NCBI GenBank assembly: GCA_916610825.1
Contig: OU744447.1
Coordinates: 25,297,037 to 25,361,036, forward strand
Direction: 5' to 3'
Length of the DNA stretch: 64,000 bases
From: Haliclystus octoradiatus
Taxonomy: Eukaryota > Cnidaria > Staurozoa > Stauromedusae > Haliclystidae
Of the stretch, positions 9,876 to 20,339 are shown in pieces (the stretch's first letter is position 1; every line of letters begins with the position of its first letter). The translations under genes and the position numbers were made by a program. Under the pieces are notes generated by a model. The model made no database searches. It worked only from the letters and a program-made list of their open reading frames with translations, and was not told where the DNA came from.

Positions 9876-11080
9876 GTAGGTAACTGTAAATTTCGTCTCT
9901 AGAACGATCTAAAAACCATTTAAATAGGATTGGAAATTAATATTATTCAATAATATTATTCATGAGACCTAATAACTTTATTCCTGTTTAAATTTGTTAA
10001 ATATGAACCAATTGTACAGGTACACTTTCTCAAGTATATAATAAGAAAAAATATCGATATATAACTGTGAATTTTATCTCTAGAATGGTTTTAAAATTGC
10101 TTTAATAGGATGAGAAATAAAGAAGATTCGACGGTGAAATTAAGTGTAACCATAATGTTGTAGACATGACACCTAAAAAGTTGATTCTATAAAAATGGTT
10201 GTTTACGGAGAAAACAAGTATACAGGAAACATTTCTAAAGTAAATAGTATGAAAAAAATGTCGATAGATAATTGTATTTTTCATCTAAGGGTGATTGCAG
10301 AACCTTTTAAATAGGAATAGAAATTATTAAGTTTCGACAATGAAGTTTTGTAGGATTTCCATGTTGTAGACATGACACATGAAAATTAATTCTAACAAAT
10401 TTGTAAGCGAAGAATACAATTATGCAGGTAAAATTTCTCAAGCAAATAACATATAGAAAATATCGATAGATAGCTGTAATTTCATATGCAGAATGATTTT
10501 GAAATTGTGTATTAATAGGATGAGAAGAAAAAACATTCGACGGCGGAGTTTGGTGTAGTTGACAGGTTGTAAACATTACAAAAAATTGATTCTAAATAAG
10601 ATTTGGTTATGAAGAAAACTATTATTCATGTACGATTTCTCAAGTAAATAATATAAATTTAATACCGATAGATATCTGTAATTATTTTCATCATTAAAAT
10701 GATTGCAAAACAGTTTTAATTGGATGAGAAATCAATTAATTTGTATACATGACGTCTAAAAAATTGATTCTTGTTTAAATTTGTTCAATAAGAAAACAAT
10801 TATACAGGTACATTTTCTAAAATTAAATAGTATGAATAGAATATCGATATATAACAGTAAATGCTATCTCTAGAATGATTTCAAAATCACTTCATCAGGA
10901 TGATAAATGAAGAAGATTCGATGGTGAATTTTTTTTTAATTAACATGTTGTAGATATGACACATTAAAAATGGGAATAGAAATTAGAATAGATCAAATTT
11001 TTTAAATAATAAAACAATGGTAAAGGCAACACTTTTCAAGTAAATACATGATTCAAATATCGATAGATAACTGTAATTTA
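9876..11080. repeat. Satellite array, right part
   Basis: The same roughly 200-bp units resume immediately at the LTR edge (GTAACTGTAAATTTCG). The landmark recurs near 9891, 10065, 10268, 10469, 10674, 10849 and 11060. The Ty3/gypsy element therefore inserted in or at the edge of this satellite. Confidence 0.85.
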
Positions 11081-13985
11081 AGTGTTAGCCATGAAATATC
11101 GTGTTTTCCGTGTTTTAAACAATTCTTCGTTAAAGATTCTTGATTGTCACAGCTTCCCGAGATTCGATACGGAATAATCTCGCAAGGGATTAAAAGTTGA
11201 ACCATTATAACGGTGACACTGTATTACAGTAGTAGCGTTATATGATATAGTGGAAATAGATTGCAATGTTGAAAATCTTGAAAGTAGCATTGTTTGCTCA
11301 CTACGATCTCCATAACTTCTTCTGTATATTATTTTCTCGTGTCTAATAGAAATGGCTCAAATGAATAAATTTAAAACATTTGAACCTGTAGAGAAAAATT
11401 TAAAATTATTCCAATTTCTATCAGACCTCCCTCCTTCACACCAAATGAACAAAATATAACACGAACCAGAAATCTTTAGGAAAAAATAATTCACCACTGA
11501 AATACCAAAATTTCCGACCTAACAAGGCATATTTCTTTATCATACTTTTACTTGATTTGTTTGAACGTTAGCAACTGTCAATTGCTTAACAGAGAATTCG
11601 ATATACTAATCGAAGCTTGAATTTAATGATCTATGCTTTCGAAAGAACCCATTTTTGATCAGTGTAACTAATGCTCGACAAATCAAGACTTTTTTTACAT
11701 ATACAAAGAAGCAAATAAAGGGATAAACTCATAAGAATATTCTCTCCCCTATGCTTTACAAAGTAGCCTTTTTATATAGCCACATTCTTTGCACAAAATA
11801 TAAAAAGCTCAATGAACCAATAATGATCTTGAAGTTGGTTCGATCATTTCCGGAAATTTTATAATGTAGTTTATGATTATAGAAGTAGTGACTCTCGTGC
11901 ACGTAGTGATCAAAGCTGGTTCATAAATCAGGGCAACAAGCAATGTGAAGTATTTTCTATATTTATTTTATAACATTTGGCGATAATGATATTTCACTAT
12001 CTGTAAATTTCAATTGATATGTCTTTAATTGATATAAGTATATCATAGAAATGCCCTGTTTATTATACAAAATGTTTATTGAGCGTGAATTACTTACCTA
12101 TATACTTTTCTTTGATTCTTTGTTGAAACACTGTCACCTTTCAACTACTAAACGATTATTCGAATCATATCAGTTTCTTTTACTATATAACTATGCAGGT
12201 GAAGAAATATCACATGACGTGTATTGTAAGTTGCGTTAATTGAAATTCACTGTTGCCTAAACACTCTCAGCATAGAACACCTGTTAGCTCATATTTGCAC
12301 ATTTGTTTACTGCTTAGAAATATTTATGGTCTTGTCGCGGGTGGAATACATATTTCTATTATATAACAGACAAATTATAAAAATGTTGGTCAAAAATATA
12401 TTATTAACTGCATGAGAAAATGTATTGACTGCATTGAGAACCGAAACTATTGACTGCACCACACTAAAACGGATGAAACAAATCGATCGAACATGGTAAA
12501 AGTATTATAGCCAACATTAGATTCTAACTGAAAGTTCGATACTAACATAAACTAGTCAGAATACTGATTGCTGTTTCTGGTTACAGTAGCACATATGAAA
12601 ATGACTATAATTTCCAAAATAAATCCCTTTAATAAAAGTAAAGCAGAAGGCAGTCAAACTGATGATACAGGTTTAAATAGCAAGTAATAAATCAGAACTT
12701 TCAAAACAAGCCCTTTTACAGAATTCTAAAGAATACACAATCCATGATACTGATTCTGGTTTGGTATAGGTAATGTACTCTTTGCATGCCAGTAGACTGC
12801 CCAAAAATTGAGTTCATCTTGTAGGGCTGTTGGCTATGACAAAGCATTGCGATAGCAGAACACATGTGTTCTGAAACTCTCATCGTAACAAAAAACTAAC
12901 TTTTCTGTTTCCGGCAAGGACACCATTTTTCATTGGGTAACTCTCAATCCATGATAGTGTTTCAATTAAAATTATTTCAAGGTGTATTATAAGATGATCA
13001 AACAATTTAATTGAATTAACTCTTTCAAATTTATCAGAAAAGGTAGCATAAGGGATATCATTTGTGTGTGAATGTTTCTACGCAGTCCATTTGAGGTACT
13101 ATTTGATGCCAACATTGGAAATAGCAGTAGCGTATCAATATTTCATTTATCCAAAAAAAGATTTTATTGAAGTTAAATTGTATTCTCCATTTTATTATTG
13201 TAGTAGGTAAGAAACTCATAAACTCAGAATTTGAGTTATAAATAGTATGGGAAAATGAGCGTTTAATGCCCCTCATAATTAATATACAAAGTGAACAGGG
13301 AAAACGCTTCAACATTTCGAAAAATTATAATTAAATATCAGTAATTTTTTGGAATCATTTTTCATGTCTAAAGGTGACAATTTGAAAAATATCACTGTGG
13401 CTTTTAGAAGTCTATTAGATGAGAACCTATACTGAAAATTTGTTTTTCAAAGTGATGTATTAAATGTTTGGCTTCTATTGTGATATTGACTGATTATAGA
13501 ATTGTGTGGTTTTCAATAAAACTAAAAAGATGCGAAATGTGATCGTGTTGATAGGTTGATCTTCTGTTAAACATTGCATCAATAGTAATGTCATATTTCA
13601 CAACACAAACCTACAAAAAACCGTTGTCTATATTTATTCTTTTGATTACAAACAGTTTCCAACAAGTTTTTTAAAAATCATTATAAATTGAAATTCAAAC
13701 CTGTCAACATCTACACAGAACAGACAACCACACATTTGTATGATCTGCCAAAATCAGAGTGGAAGCCAAACATTCAAATGATTCACTTTGAAACAAAAAG
13801 TGTTAGTATAAGTTCTCATCCAACTGTGTTTTGAATGTAGCAGTAATATTTCGTCTGAATATTTTGAATAAATGAAGAGAATTTATATTTTATTCTCCTC
13901 GGGTTTATTCTCTCCTTCGATTAACTGTTGTTGGTAAAATATTATTGATTGTTGTATTAACTTAGAGTCCTGCAATTTTATGCAT
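11081..13985. other. No gene recognised
   Basis: AT-rich non-coding sequence. Short open frames at 12051-12239 (+) and 13058-13315 (-) have no domain, no codon bias and no supporting splice context. Confidence 0.5.
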
Positions 13986-13990
13986 ATAAA

Positions 13991-14032
13991 TGTTGTTGGA
14001 GATTATGCAGCTCGTAATTATTATTTGGATCT
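13991..14032. repeat. Direct repeat flanking Penelope-like DNA, copy 1
   Basis: TGTTGGAGATTAT, three variable bases, GCTCGTAATTATTAT and TTGGATCT occur here and again at about 15232-15282 in the same orientation. The spacing around the Penelope-like fragment suggests partial tandem copies, the pseudo-LTR arrangement common in Penelope elements. Confidence 0.6.
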
Positions 14033-14159
14033 CATTCTTCTTCCTTACTTTGATTTTATTTGGAAAATGCCAAATTATATTTTAATAAATAATATTTGCT
14101 GTGATCGATAATTATATGCAACCTTTTTCGCTTTTAATTTTTGTGACACAAGGTTTGTT

Positions 14160-14260
14160 GCACTCATCCAAACTGTATTAACTATTGAAAACTTTCTGAA
14201 TTATCAATTTGTGTTTTTCTAGTTTAAAAGCCATTTTTGAACGCTAGAAAATGTAAAACC
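14160..14260. repeat. Penelope 3'-end repeat, copy 1
   Basis: CCAAACTGTATTAA through TTTGAACGCTAGAAA matches 16400-16490 in the same orientation. The second copy contains only the last codons of the fragment above and its downstream sequence, so it is another, more truncated, 3' end. Confidence 0.65.
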
Positions 14261-14776
14261 GACATAACTCGCATCACACGAGTCACACTTGAATTCATAC
14301 ACAACGCATTGACGAGACAGTAAAATCGGTCTCGGCTCCCGGACTCTAAGTTCATCATTTAATTTTCTACTTTTAAATATCGGTCTAAACTGTTGACCGA
14401 CTTCAACACTCAGAGTTCCTAATTGTTTACGTAAAGAGTTAGCAGATATCTGGTCTTTATACGGCAATATAATATTGATTGTATTGTTCTTTTGTGGATT
14501 TTCATTGTTAGTCGTAAGGCGATTAAATTTAGAAATACAATAATCAATAAAATCTAAGGGATACTTCAGTTTTAAAAATACATCCTTAATATTTAAACAT
14601 TCTGAATTAAATATATTGTCAACGGACGATAACCGTCGTGCACGATCTAACATGGTTAAAATAAGGCCTCGTTTGTATTTTTCATCAACATGACTTTGGT
14701 AATGAAGCAATAGTCCACAATCAGTCTGCTTTTTGTAGATAGAGGTTTCTATAATAGAACCGTTTTTATTGAGCAT
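14219..14776 (-). pseudogene. Penelope-like element, RT C-terminus plus start of GIY-YIG
   Basis: An open frame of 185 codons carries the Penelope thumb/linker pattern: HYQSHVDEKYKRG, then LILTMLDRARRLSS, then FLKLKYPLDFIDYCISKF. It is followed by the start of a GIY-YIG endonuclease module, CVVYEFKCDSCDASYVGFT. The frame then stops after SVQKWLLN, so the rest of the endonuclease (RI.EH block) is missing, as is the RT core upstream. Penelope elements use a telomerase-related RT and GIY-YIG nuclease for retrotransposition. This is a fragment truncated at both ends. The assignment rests on the ordered motif pattern. Confidence 0.8.
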
Positions 14777-15308
14777 AATGCCAAAACAAGTTTGACTGTT
14801 TGGTTCACGAAATGCTAATCATCCGCGAAAGGAAACCGACTCTCAACACTCAGAGTGACTCTATCCGTTCTCGTCTCCTTTTGTAAATATATGCATGATA
14901 GAACATATTGTAATGGAATAGGTTTCCTTTCTGTTTCATTGTTTTATTTTTAGCACTATTTTTAACAATCAGAATGTATTAAGTTTTTAGATCCTTAGCC
15001 TATAAGTAATTTGTAAATTAATATTTCTTTCTTTTTTAACTGACGATGGTATAATGTATAATACCGAAAATTTTTCAACAACCACTACTTGTAGTTTTTT
15101 GTCGCTATCTTTTGCTTTAAAATGTTTTACAAAGAAACTTTTAATTAATAAAAGAAAAATGTATATTTTATTCTTAAGGGCTTTATAGTATTCTTCGATG
15201 AAATATGGTTGCAATATAGCTGTATGATATGAATGTTGGAGATTATATCGCTCGTAATTATTATTATTATTATTTGGATCTTATTTGTAAAATTATAATT
15301 TATTAAAC

Positions 15309-15365
15309 AAATAGTTCATACTAGGTGCTATCAGAGCATAATTCACTGAAAGTATGAACTATTTG
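15309..15365. repeat. Short perfect hairpin
   Basis: CAAATAGTTCATAC at about 15310-15323 and GTATGAACTATTTG at about 15351-15364 form 14-base arms around roughly 27 bases. It may be a very small inverted-repeat element. No target duplication was confirmed. Confidence 0.55.
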
Positions 15366-17453
15366 GTTCAGAACATAGAAAGCCCCGATTTGTGACTGTT
15401 GGGAACGTTTTTTCAGAGCATTTTCTGATCTTTACAACCCATGATCAAGTATGTAATTCTCCTATTTTGGTGACGTCATAGGAAGAATGCTGAGTCGAGA
15501 GCTGTACACTTGCTTTATTTTAAATTAACTAAAAGCTGCGAGGAAAAATTGATATCGAGAAATTTATATTTCCCTCGCATTTCTCTTCTTGGAATCAAAA
15601 GAATGGATTCTTAACATCGTTTTCTTACATAGCATTGATTCTTATCTTTAATCAATATTTTCTATGCTCCTTATGTGTGTTATTCATTATGGAAAATTGA
15701 CTGGAAAAACTTGAAAATGAAAGAAAATGTTTCTTACCTATAATTTGAAGAATTTCGTAAAATCCGTCAACGCTAAGAAAGAAATGAAACAAAGAAAGAT
15801 GTATTGACTAAATGTTTGCTAATTGCCCATTTAAAAGAGCAGATTATTGAATTTTTGATAACTTTTTAGCTAACTGATTATCTAATGTTGCTAACTTTCA
15901 TTTGTAGAAATGGTTAGTTATTTGAAATTTTAGCGGTTGAATTTGTTTAGCGTATGTTTTGGTTCTGATAGTTAATCGAAAGTTTTCCTTTCTATGCCAG
16001 GAATTTAGTGCTTATACTTATATCTAGGAGCTTGCAAAAATTGGTCATAAAAGGACGAGGGAATGTATTAATGAAATGAAGTTATGATCAATACTGTAAA
16101 AGTTAAAAGTTAGGCAAATTGTTTTTGAATTGTTAATTTGTGCAAAAAATACAATTTAAACCTGTTTCTTTACTGGCTCAGATATTTCTCCTGCAGGCCA
16201 TTTGATTTATTTTGAACAACTGAGAAACTGCATGAAACAGTAACTCAATGAAAATGTATATGACTCTACAAAGATTTACTGAATTTGCTTTTTACTTTTT
16301 TATTACTTGCCAGTTAATAATGCCAAATTTAAATACTTATCAGTTGTTTGGTAATTTCAGTCATTTCTTTGTAATTTATCTTTGTATCTTTTTACACTCA
16401 AATCCAAACTGTATTAAATATTGAAATGTTATTTGGTTATGTTTTTGTGGTTTTTTAGTTGAAAGCTATATTTGAACGCTAGAAATATTATAATTATTAT
16501 TGATCACAAATCATACGCTTTCTTTTCAATTGAATATAAAATTTTTCGAATTACATATCCTTTTTTAAGTATAATTCTTTAAATGTTGATGAGGAATAAT
16601 CAGAAAAACACATGCACTATTTTATATTTGTAAACAGTAGCAAAATACTGTGTCTTATTGTTATCGCTGTTGAACATAATGAAATTTTCTTTTTTATTTA
16701 CCTTTACAGTTATTTCGTTAATTATGGAATTAAAATTTAAAAATCAAACGAAATTTTAAAATGCCCGTTCATAAACCAAGCTTTTCATATTTGTCATTTA
16801 GCTCTATTACACATTCGTCATTTTTTAAATAAACATACTTTTCTAAAGAAAATACAGATCAAGATCATGTAGTGTGACAAAAAATTTATGTTACTTAAAA
16901 AATGGCCTTCGAGCTATTAAATTGTTTCATGAAATATATTAAGATGAGAACTGAAATAGATACCTACGATTGTCTGCTAGTACTCCGCTAGCAATAAATT
17001 TTCCGATGCATGGAAATTTAACTATCAACTTTTTACATGCATGTTCGTTTTCAATGAAATTCATTTTGTGTTTTCATCTACGGAAGCTTCGTAAAAACCG
17101 TGACAATGAAATAGATATCTTCTATAACTGTAAACAGGGAGGGGGTATGCAAACAATCCGATATCTTGTCAATGATTGCTACACTCCATAGCCGATCATG
17201 CTTGAGAGCCCTATTCATAATAACAAATGATGTATCTTTTGAGCATCCCGTTTCATACCAGATCACATCATTTGCAAAACCATCATATTCAAAATTTACC
17301 AAATGCAGTCTATTAGTGTTGAATGAATGTATGTTTCTGCACCGGTGGAGATCAACGGTTTACGTTTACATGATTCAGGAAAATTCTTATTTGTCCATTC
17401 TGTTTAACTTTTTTACTTTTTGTCTGTTAATGTTATGTACTATGGATCTTAAT
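15366..17453. other. No gene recognised; contains second Penelope 3'-end repeat
   Basis: Apart from the repeat at 16400-16490 nothing was identified. Overlapping opposite-strand frames around 16970-17302 are mutually exclusive and featureless. Confidence 0.5.
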
Positions 17454-17545
17454 TCACCGTCCAATTCTAAAAGACGATAGACGTCTTCTTCTAGCTTTCT
17501 TCTTCTTGACTACTTTTGCAGCTGGTTTTATGTTACGTAACAAAT
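17454..17545 (-). CDS. Candidate terminal exon, basic C-terminus
   Basis: On the minus strand a pyrimidine-rich acceptor (TTTTTGTAG) is followed by about 30 codons ending at TGA 17454. The C-terminus is strongly basic (KVVKKKKARRRR then LSSFRIGR), which could be a nuclear localisation or nucleic-acid-binding tail. Phase 1 entry is needed, and the neighbouring exon candidate at 17720-17781 does not supply it without a stop. An intervening exon or a different gene model is therefore required. Product unknown. Confidence 0.4.
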
Positions 17546-17719
17546 CTACAAAAAGAAATATACAAATGCAATGATATATGTCTTGAAACATGTCGGTTAC
17601 TGCTTGGAATTTAGAATCCACGTAAATGGAATAAAGCATTCAAAATAATTCCTGTATAAATACATATTTATAATAATGAGTACTAACTATTGAATCCAAC
17701 AATAAGAGATAGCGATTAC

Positions 17720-17781
17720 CTGGAGATCGATTCCTCGGGAATTCTTACGCTTAACATCATGATAGATGCCCATTCGAATAA
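17720..17781 (-). CDS. Candidate internal exon, 62 bp
   Basis: It is bounded on the minus strand by acceptor TTTGTTTCAG and donor CTCCAG/GTAATC. Two of its three frames are open, giving LFEWASIMMLS... or IRMGIYHDVKRKNS..., so the reading frame depends on which donor the upstream exon uses. No domain recognised. Confidence 0.4.
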
Positions 17782-17833
17782 CTGAAACAAATACATATTA
17801 TTCATTGATTAATGCGTGTTAAAATCCACAGGA

Positions 17834-17950
17834 TTTCTAAAATTAACATTATAATGAATTGAAACCTTACACGATAGGTTTAGACAATCTAATTTTCGAA
17901 TTTCTAAAATTAACATTTTAATGAATTGAAACCTCACACGATTGGTTTCG
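17834..17950. repeat. Tandem duplication carrying a splice donor
   Basis: Two copies, about 69 bp apart, of a stretch containing ATTTCTAAAATTAACATT and GAATTGAAACC plus CACACGATTGG or its variant TACACGATAGG. On the minus strand the first copy holds the donor of the 18.0-kb exon (CGTGTGAGG). The second gives a matching downstream donor, CGTGTAAGG. Confidence 0.75.
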
Positions 17951-18099
17951 TCAACCGTAGATTCTGATCCTTGTGATTTAAGACTCTCCTCGTTATACAC
18001 GAGTTCAGGCGCTCCACGGAAAACAACCAAAATGAAGGAGCGGGGCCGTTTAGTTCTATGTCTTCCACCATGTGGCTGCATATTGTGCATAGAAATATC
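17938..18099 (-). CDS. Candidate internal exon, unknown protein
   Basis: About 54 codons between acceptor TTCTATTAAG and a donor at the sequence AATCGTGTGAGG; the cut falls after AATC or after AATCGT. The product contains PHGGRHRTKRPRSF, then LVVFRGAPELVYNEESLKSQ, then GSESTVDETN. The basic then acidic composition looks like a real coding exon, and GC content is higher than the flanks. It sits in series with candidate exons at 17.5, 17.75, 18.7-19.7 and 22.6-23.2 kb on the same strand. Function unknown. Confidence 0.55.
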
Positions 18100-18711
18100 C
18101 TTAATAGAAATAAAAAAAAGTTGTAATAAAAATATATCTGTAAACCATTTGCGCCAAGGCAAATATTCCAGTTGTATATAATTATACTTAATGTTATATA
18201 ATGTAGTATTGCATCACATAGAGTAGGTTATAGGGGGGGGTCTAAAAACCGTACTCCAGCGAAAGTTAGAGCAAAAAAATGAAAACCTGGGCTAAGAATT
18301 TCAAAAACAAAGAACTGTTACTAATCTGTTGTTTCTGATGTATATCACGCTAGGTCTGACAGACATGTAACAAAACTAACATCTCTGAAACAATTCCATG
18401 TGCAATCACCGCAATGTTGTCAGTACGTTATAACTGAGCTTTACATTGATGATTCAGGTGTTTAGAAGGCACTAAACCATTGAATGTTGAATAATAAATC
18501 GTAATTTACAATCGATTTGTCGAAAAAACAAAAGTAAAACATTACACATTTTGCAAACCTGACTACTTGCAAAATCCATGACTCAAATATCACTAATAAC
18601 GAAAAACCGGACAAAAATAAACTAAAAGTCCGCAGACCATTTCCCCCTATACCTAAATTTCCCCTATCCCTAAATCTCTTTCCATCAATGCAAATGATGT
18701 TCATGGGTTAC

Positions 18712-19683
18712 CTTTCAATTCTGACAAGGCTGATGGATCTGAATTAGCCTCATTCCACCACGGCCCTCATTTCCGCGCGGCGCTGCAGTGAGGTCCTAAT
18801 AAAATTTAAGGTTAAAAAGTGTGCCAGAAACCAAAAATATGGTGTGCCCAATCACAGCGCACCTTGATGTCACATAAAGTTTTATCCAGCGTTGGTTGGT
18901 GAATAAAACATTAAAAATGTAAACAAACTTGCTTGAATCATTTTCAAAGTTTATATTTCAATCATTTATTCTGTCAGATTGGCAATTTTTAATTATATTT
19001 TTACCTAGAAATGGAATTTTGGATCAGAGTAATGCTTTATGTTGAAGAATTGATCTTTACTTTTGAATATTTCTTTGATTTTGATTATTTAAATCAAGAT
19101 TAAAACGACGGAGGTGCTTACTATTTTCCAACGATGGCGATCGTTCCGTCAAAACATGATGTTTTATTCTTTTATTTTGTTTTCTACGCCCACAAAAGAC
19201 CTTCATAATGTTCATACAGTCCTTAGAGATAATGTAATCTAGTATTTATAATTCCGTTGCTCCAATTTGATGCAAAATAATGCCGTAAACTTGATGTTTT
19301 TAGTTTTCTTTTCGACAGTTTGTTTACAAAATGTTGAAATTCAAAATAGCTGAATTCAGCAAATTTCAAGTTCTGTTCACACCTAGTTGTATTGTTCTTC
19401 GATGGGCCGACCAACCAACACCTGGCTGTAACTCACATGACACCAAGGTGCGCTGTGATTGGGCACACCATATTTTTGGTTTCTGGCACACTTTTCAACC
19501 TTAAATTTTATTAGGCCCTCACTGGAGCGCCGCGCGGGAATGAGGGCCGTGATGGAGTGAGGCTAGATCTGAATCATATGAATGTTGTATTGTGGATGCA
19601 ATAATGTCCAAGAATGAGAAAGATGTTGTCTGTTGGGGTTCGGGTAGCAGTCCATGCAAACTCATCATTTCTTTAGTTGCAAC
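18712..19683 (-). pseudogene. Coding exon split by a transposon
   Basis: On the minus strand an acceptor (ATATTTTTCAG) at 19684-19685 begins an open frame VATKEMMSLHGLLPEP... that runs to 19566. An 821-bp transposon intervenes, and the frame resumes at 18744 as PSALSELK, ending at a strong donor AAAG/GTAACC (18711-18710). Removing the element and one target copy leaves exactly 142 bp: 47 codons plus one base, open throughout. The join falls within HSYDSDPS. Reading from the exon into the element meets a stop after about 18 codons. No donor GT lies near the upstream junction, so clean splicing as an intron is not obvious. The allele may be null, or the insertion may be polymorphic. Protein unknown. 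Confidence 0.75.
18745..19565. mobile_element. Non-autonomous inverted-repeat DNA transposon (Mutator-like)
   Basis: 821 bp with terminal inverted repeats of about 140 bp and over 90 percent identity. The ends are TAGCCTCA and TGAGGCTA. A perfect 9-bp target duplication GATCTGAAT lies at 18736-18744 and 19566-19574. Long TIRs with 9-bp duplications are typical of Mutator-like elements; this class assignment is inferred because no transposase is present. The TIRs are GC-richer than the genome. A 63-codon minus-strand frame at 19223-19414 is of unknown origin. Confidence 0.85.
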
Positions 19684-19979
19684 CTGAAAAATATAGTCAG
19701 CACATAATATTACTAGAGAAATCTACCAAAGGCTACATCCGTGGATGACCATAGATTTTTTTTTGAAAACTGTATGGCAAACGGTACCCCTATCAATGGC
19801 AAGTCCCTGTATAGTAGCCTGCGTGAAGATTAAAACCTATCTCGGCAAAAGTGTAAAATAGCCGATGGATGGAATCCCACCAGATTGTTCAAAGTAAAAC
19901 ACGGATTGAATTATAGTAACCCACTAACCTCAATCCAATCGTGAGATTATATATATTTGATCAAAACACTAGAAGAGAA

Positions 19980-20318
19980 CTAAAGGAATAAGGAGGCGAA
20001 ATTATGGTTTAAGCTCTGCAGTTTGCAATCGCTATTTCCGAATTTCCTTACACGTAGGCAAAAACACCAGATGGATAAAGGATTTCGTGACAAATCATTA
20101 TCCCTCATTGCAGATTTAATATATGGAACTTCTTTAGACGACTTGAAAATACGTTCATTCCTTACAGATTTCATTGGAATAGCATAGTTATTAGTTATCA
20201 ATTTTATTGTGCATTTAATGGCATTAGTCAATGTGTGCATAGGATCAGGATATACATCATTGAAAAAGTCGTGATCGGGTAATATGGACATAGCATACGT
20301 TCCTTTACAGACAGTCAC
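19980..20318 (-). pseudogene. Possible transposase fragment
   Basis: A 112-codon frame with MSILPDHDFFND, then VYPDPMHTLTNAIKCTIKLI. The DPMHT..N pattern resembles a block seen in some CACTA/En-Spm-type transposases. No catalytic core could be completed, and a host exon is the alternative. Low confidence. Confidence 0.3.
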
Positions 20319-20339
20319 GAAAGATATGCAAGGATTGTT

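Noticed and set aside
16970-17302. Overlapping plus and minus frames of about 75 codons
   Set aside because: They are mutually exclusive, with no domain, codon bias or splice support.
18745-19565. Clean intron creation (introner) by the exon-splitting transposon
   Set aside because: No GT donor lies at or near the upstream junction, although an acceptor-like AG exists at the other. Kept only as a possibility in the finding.
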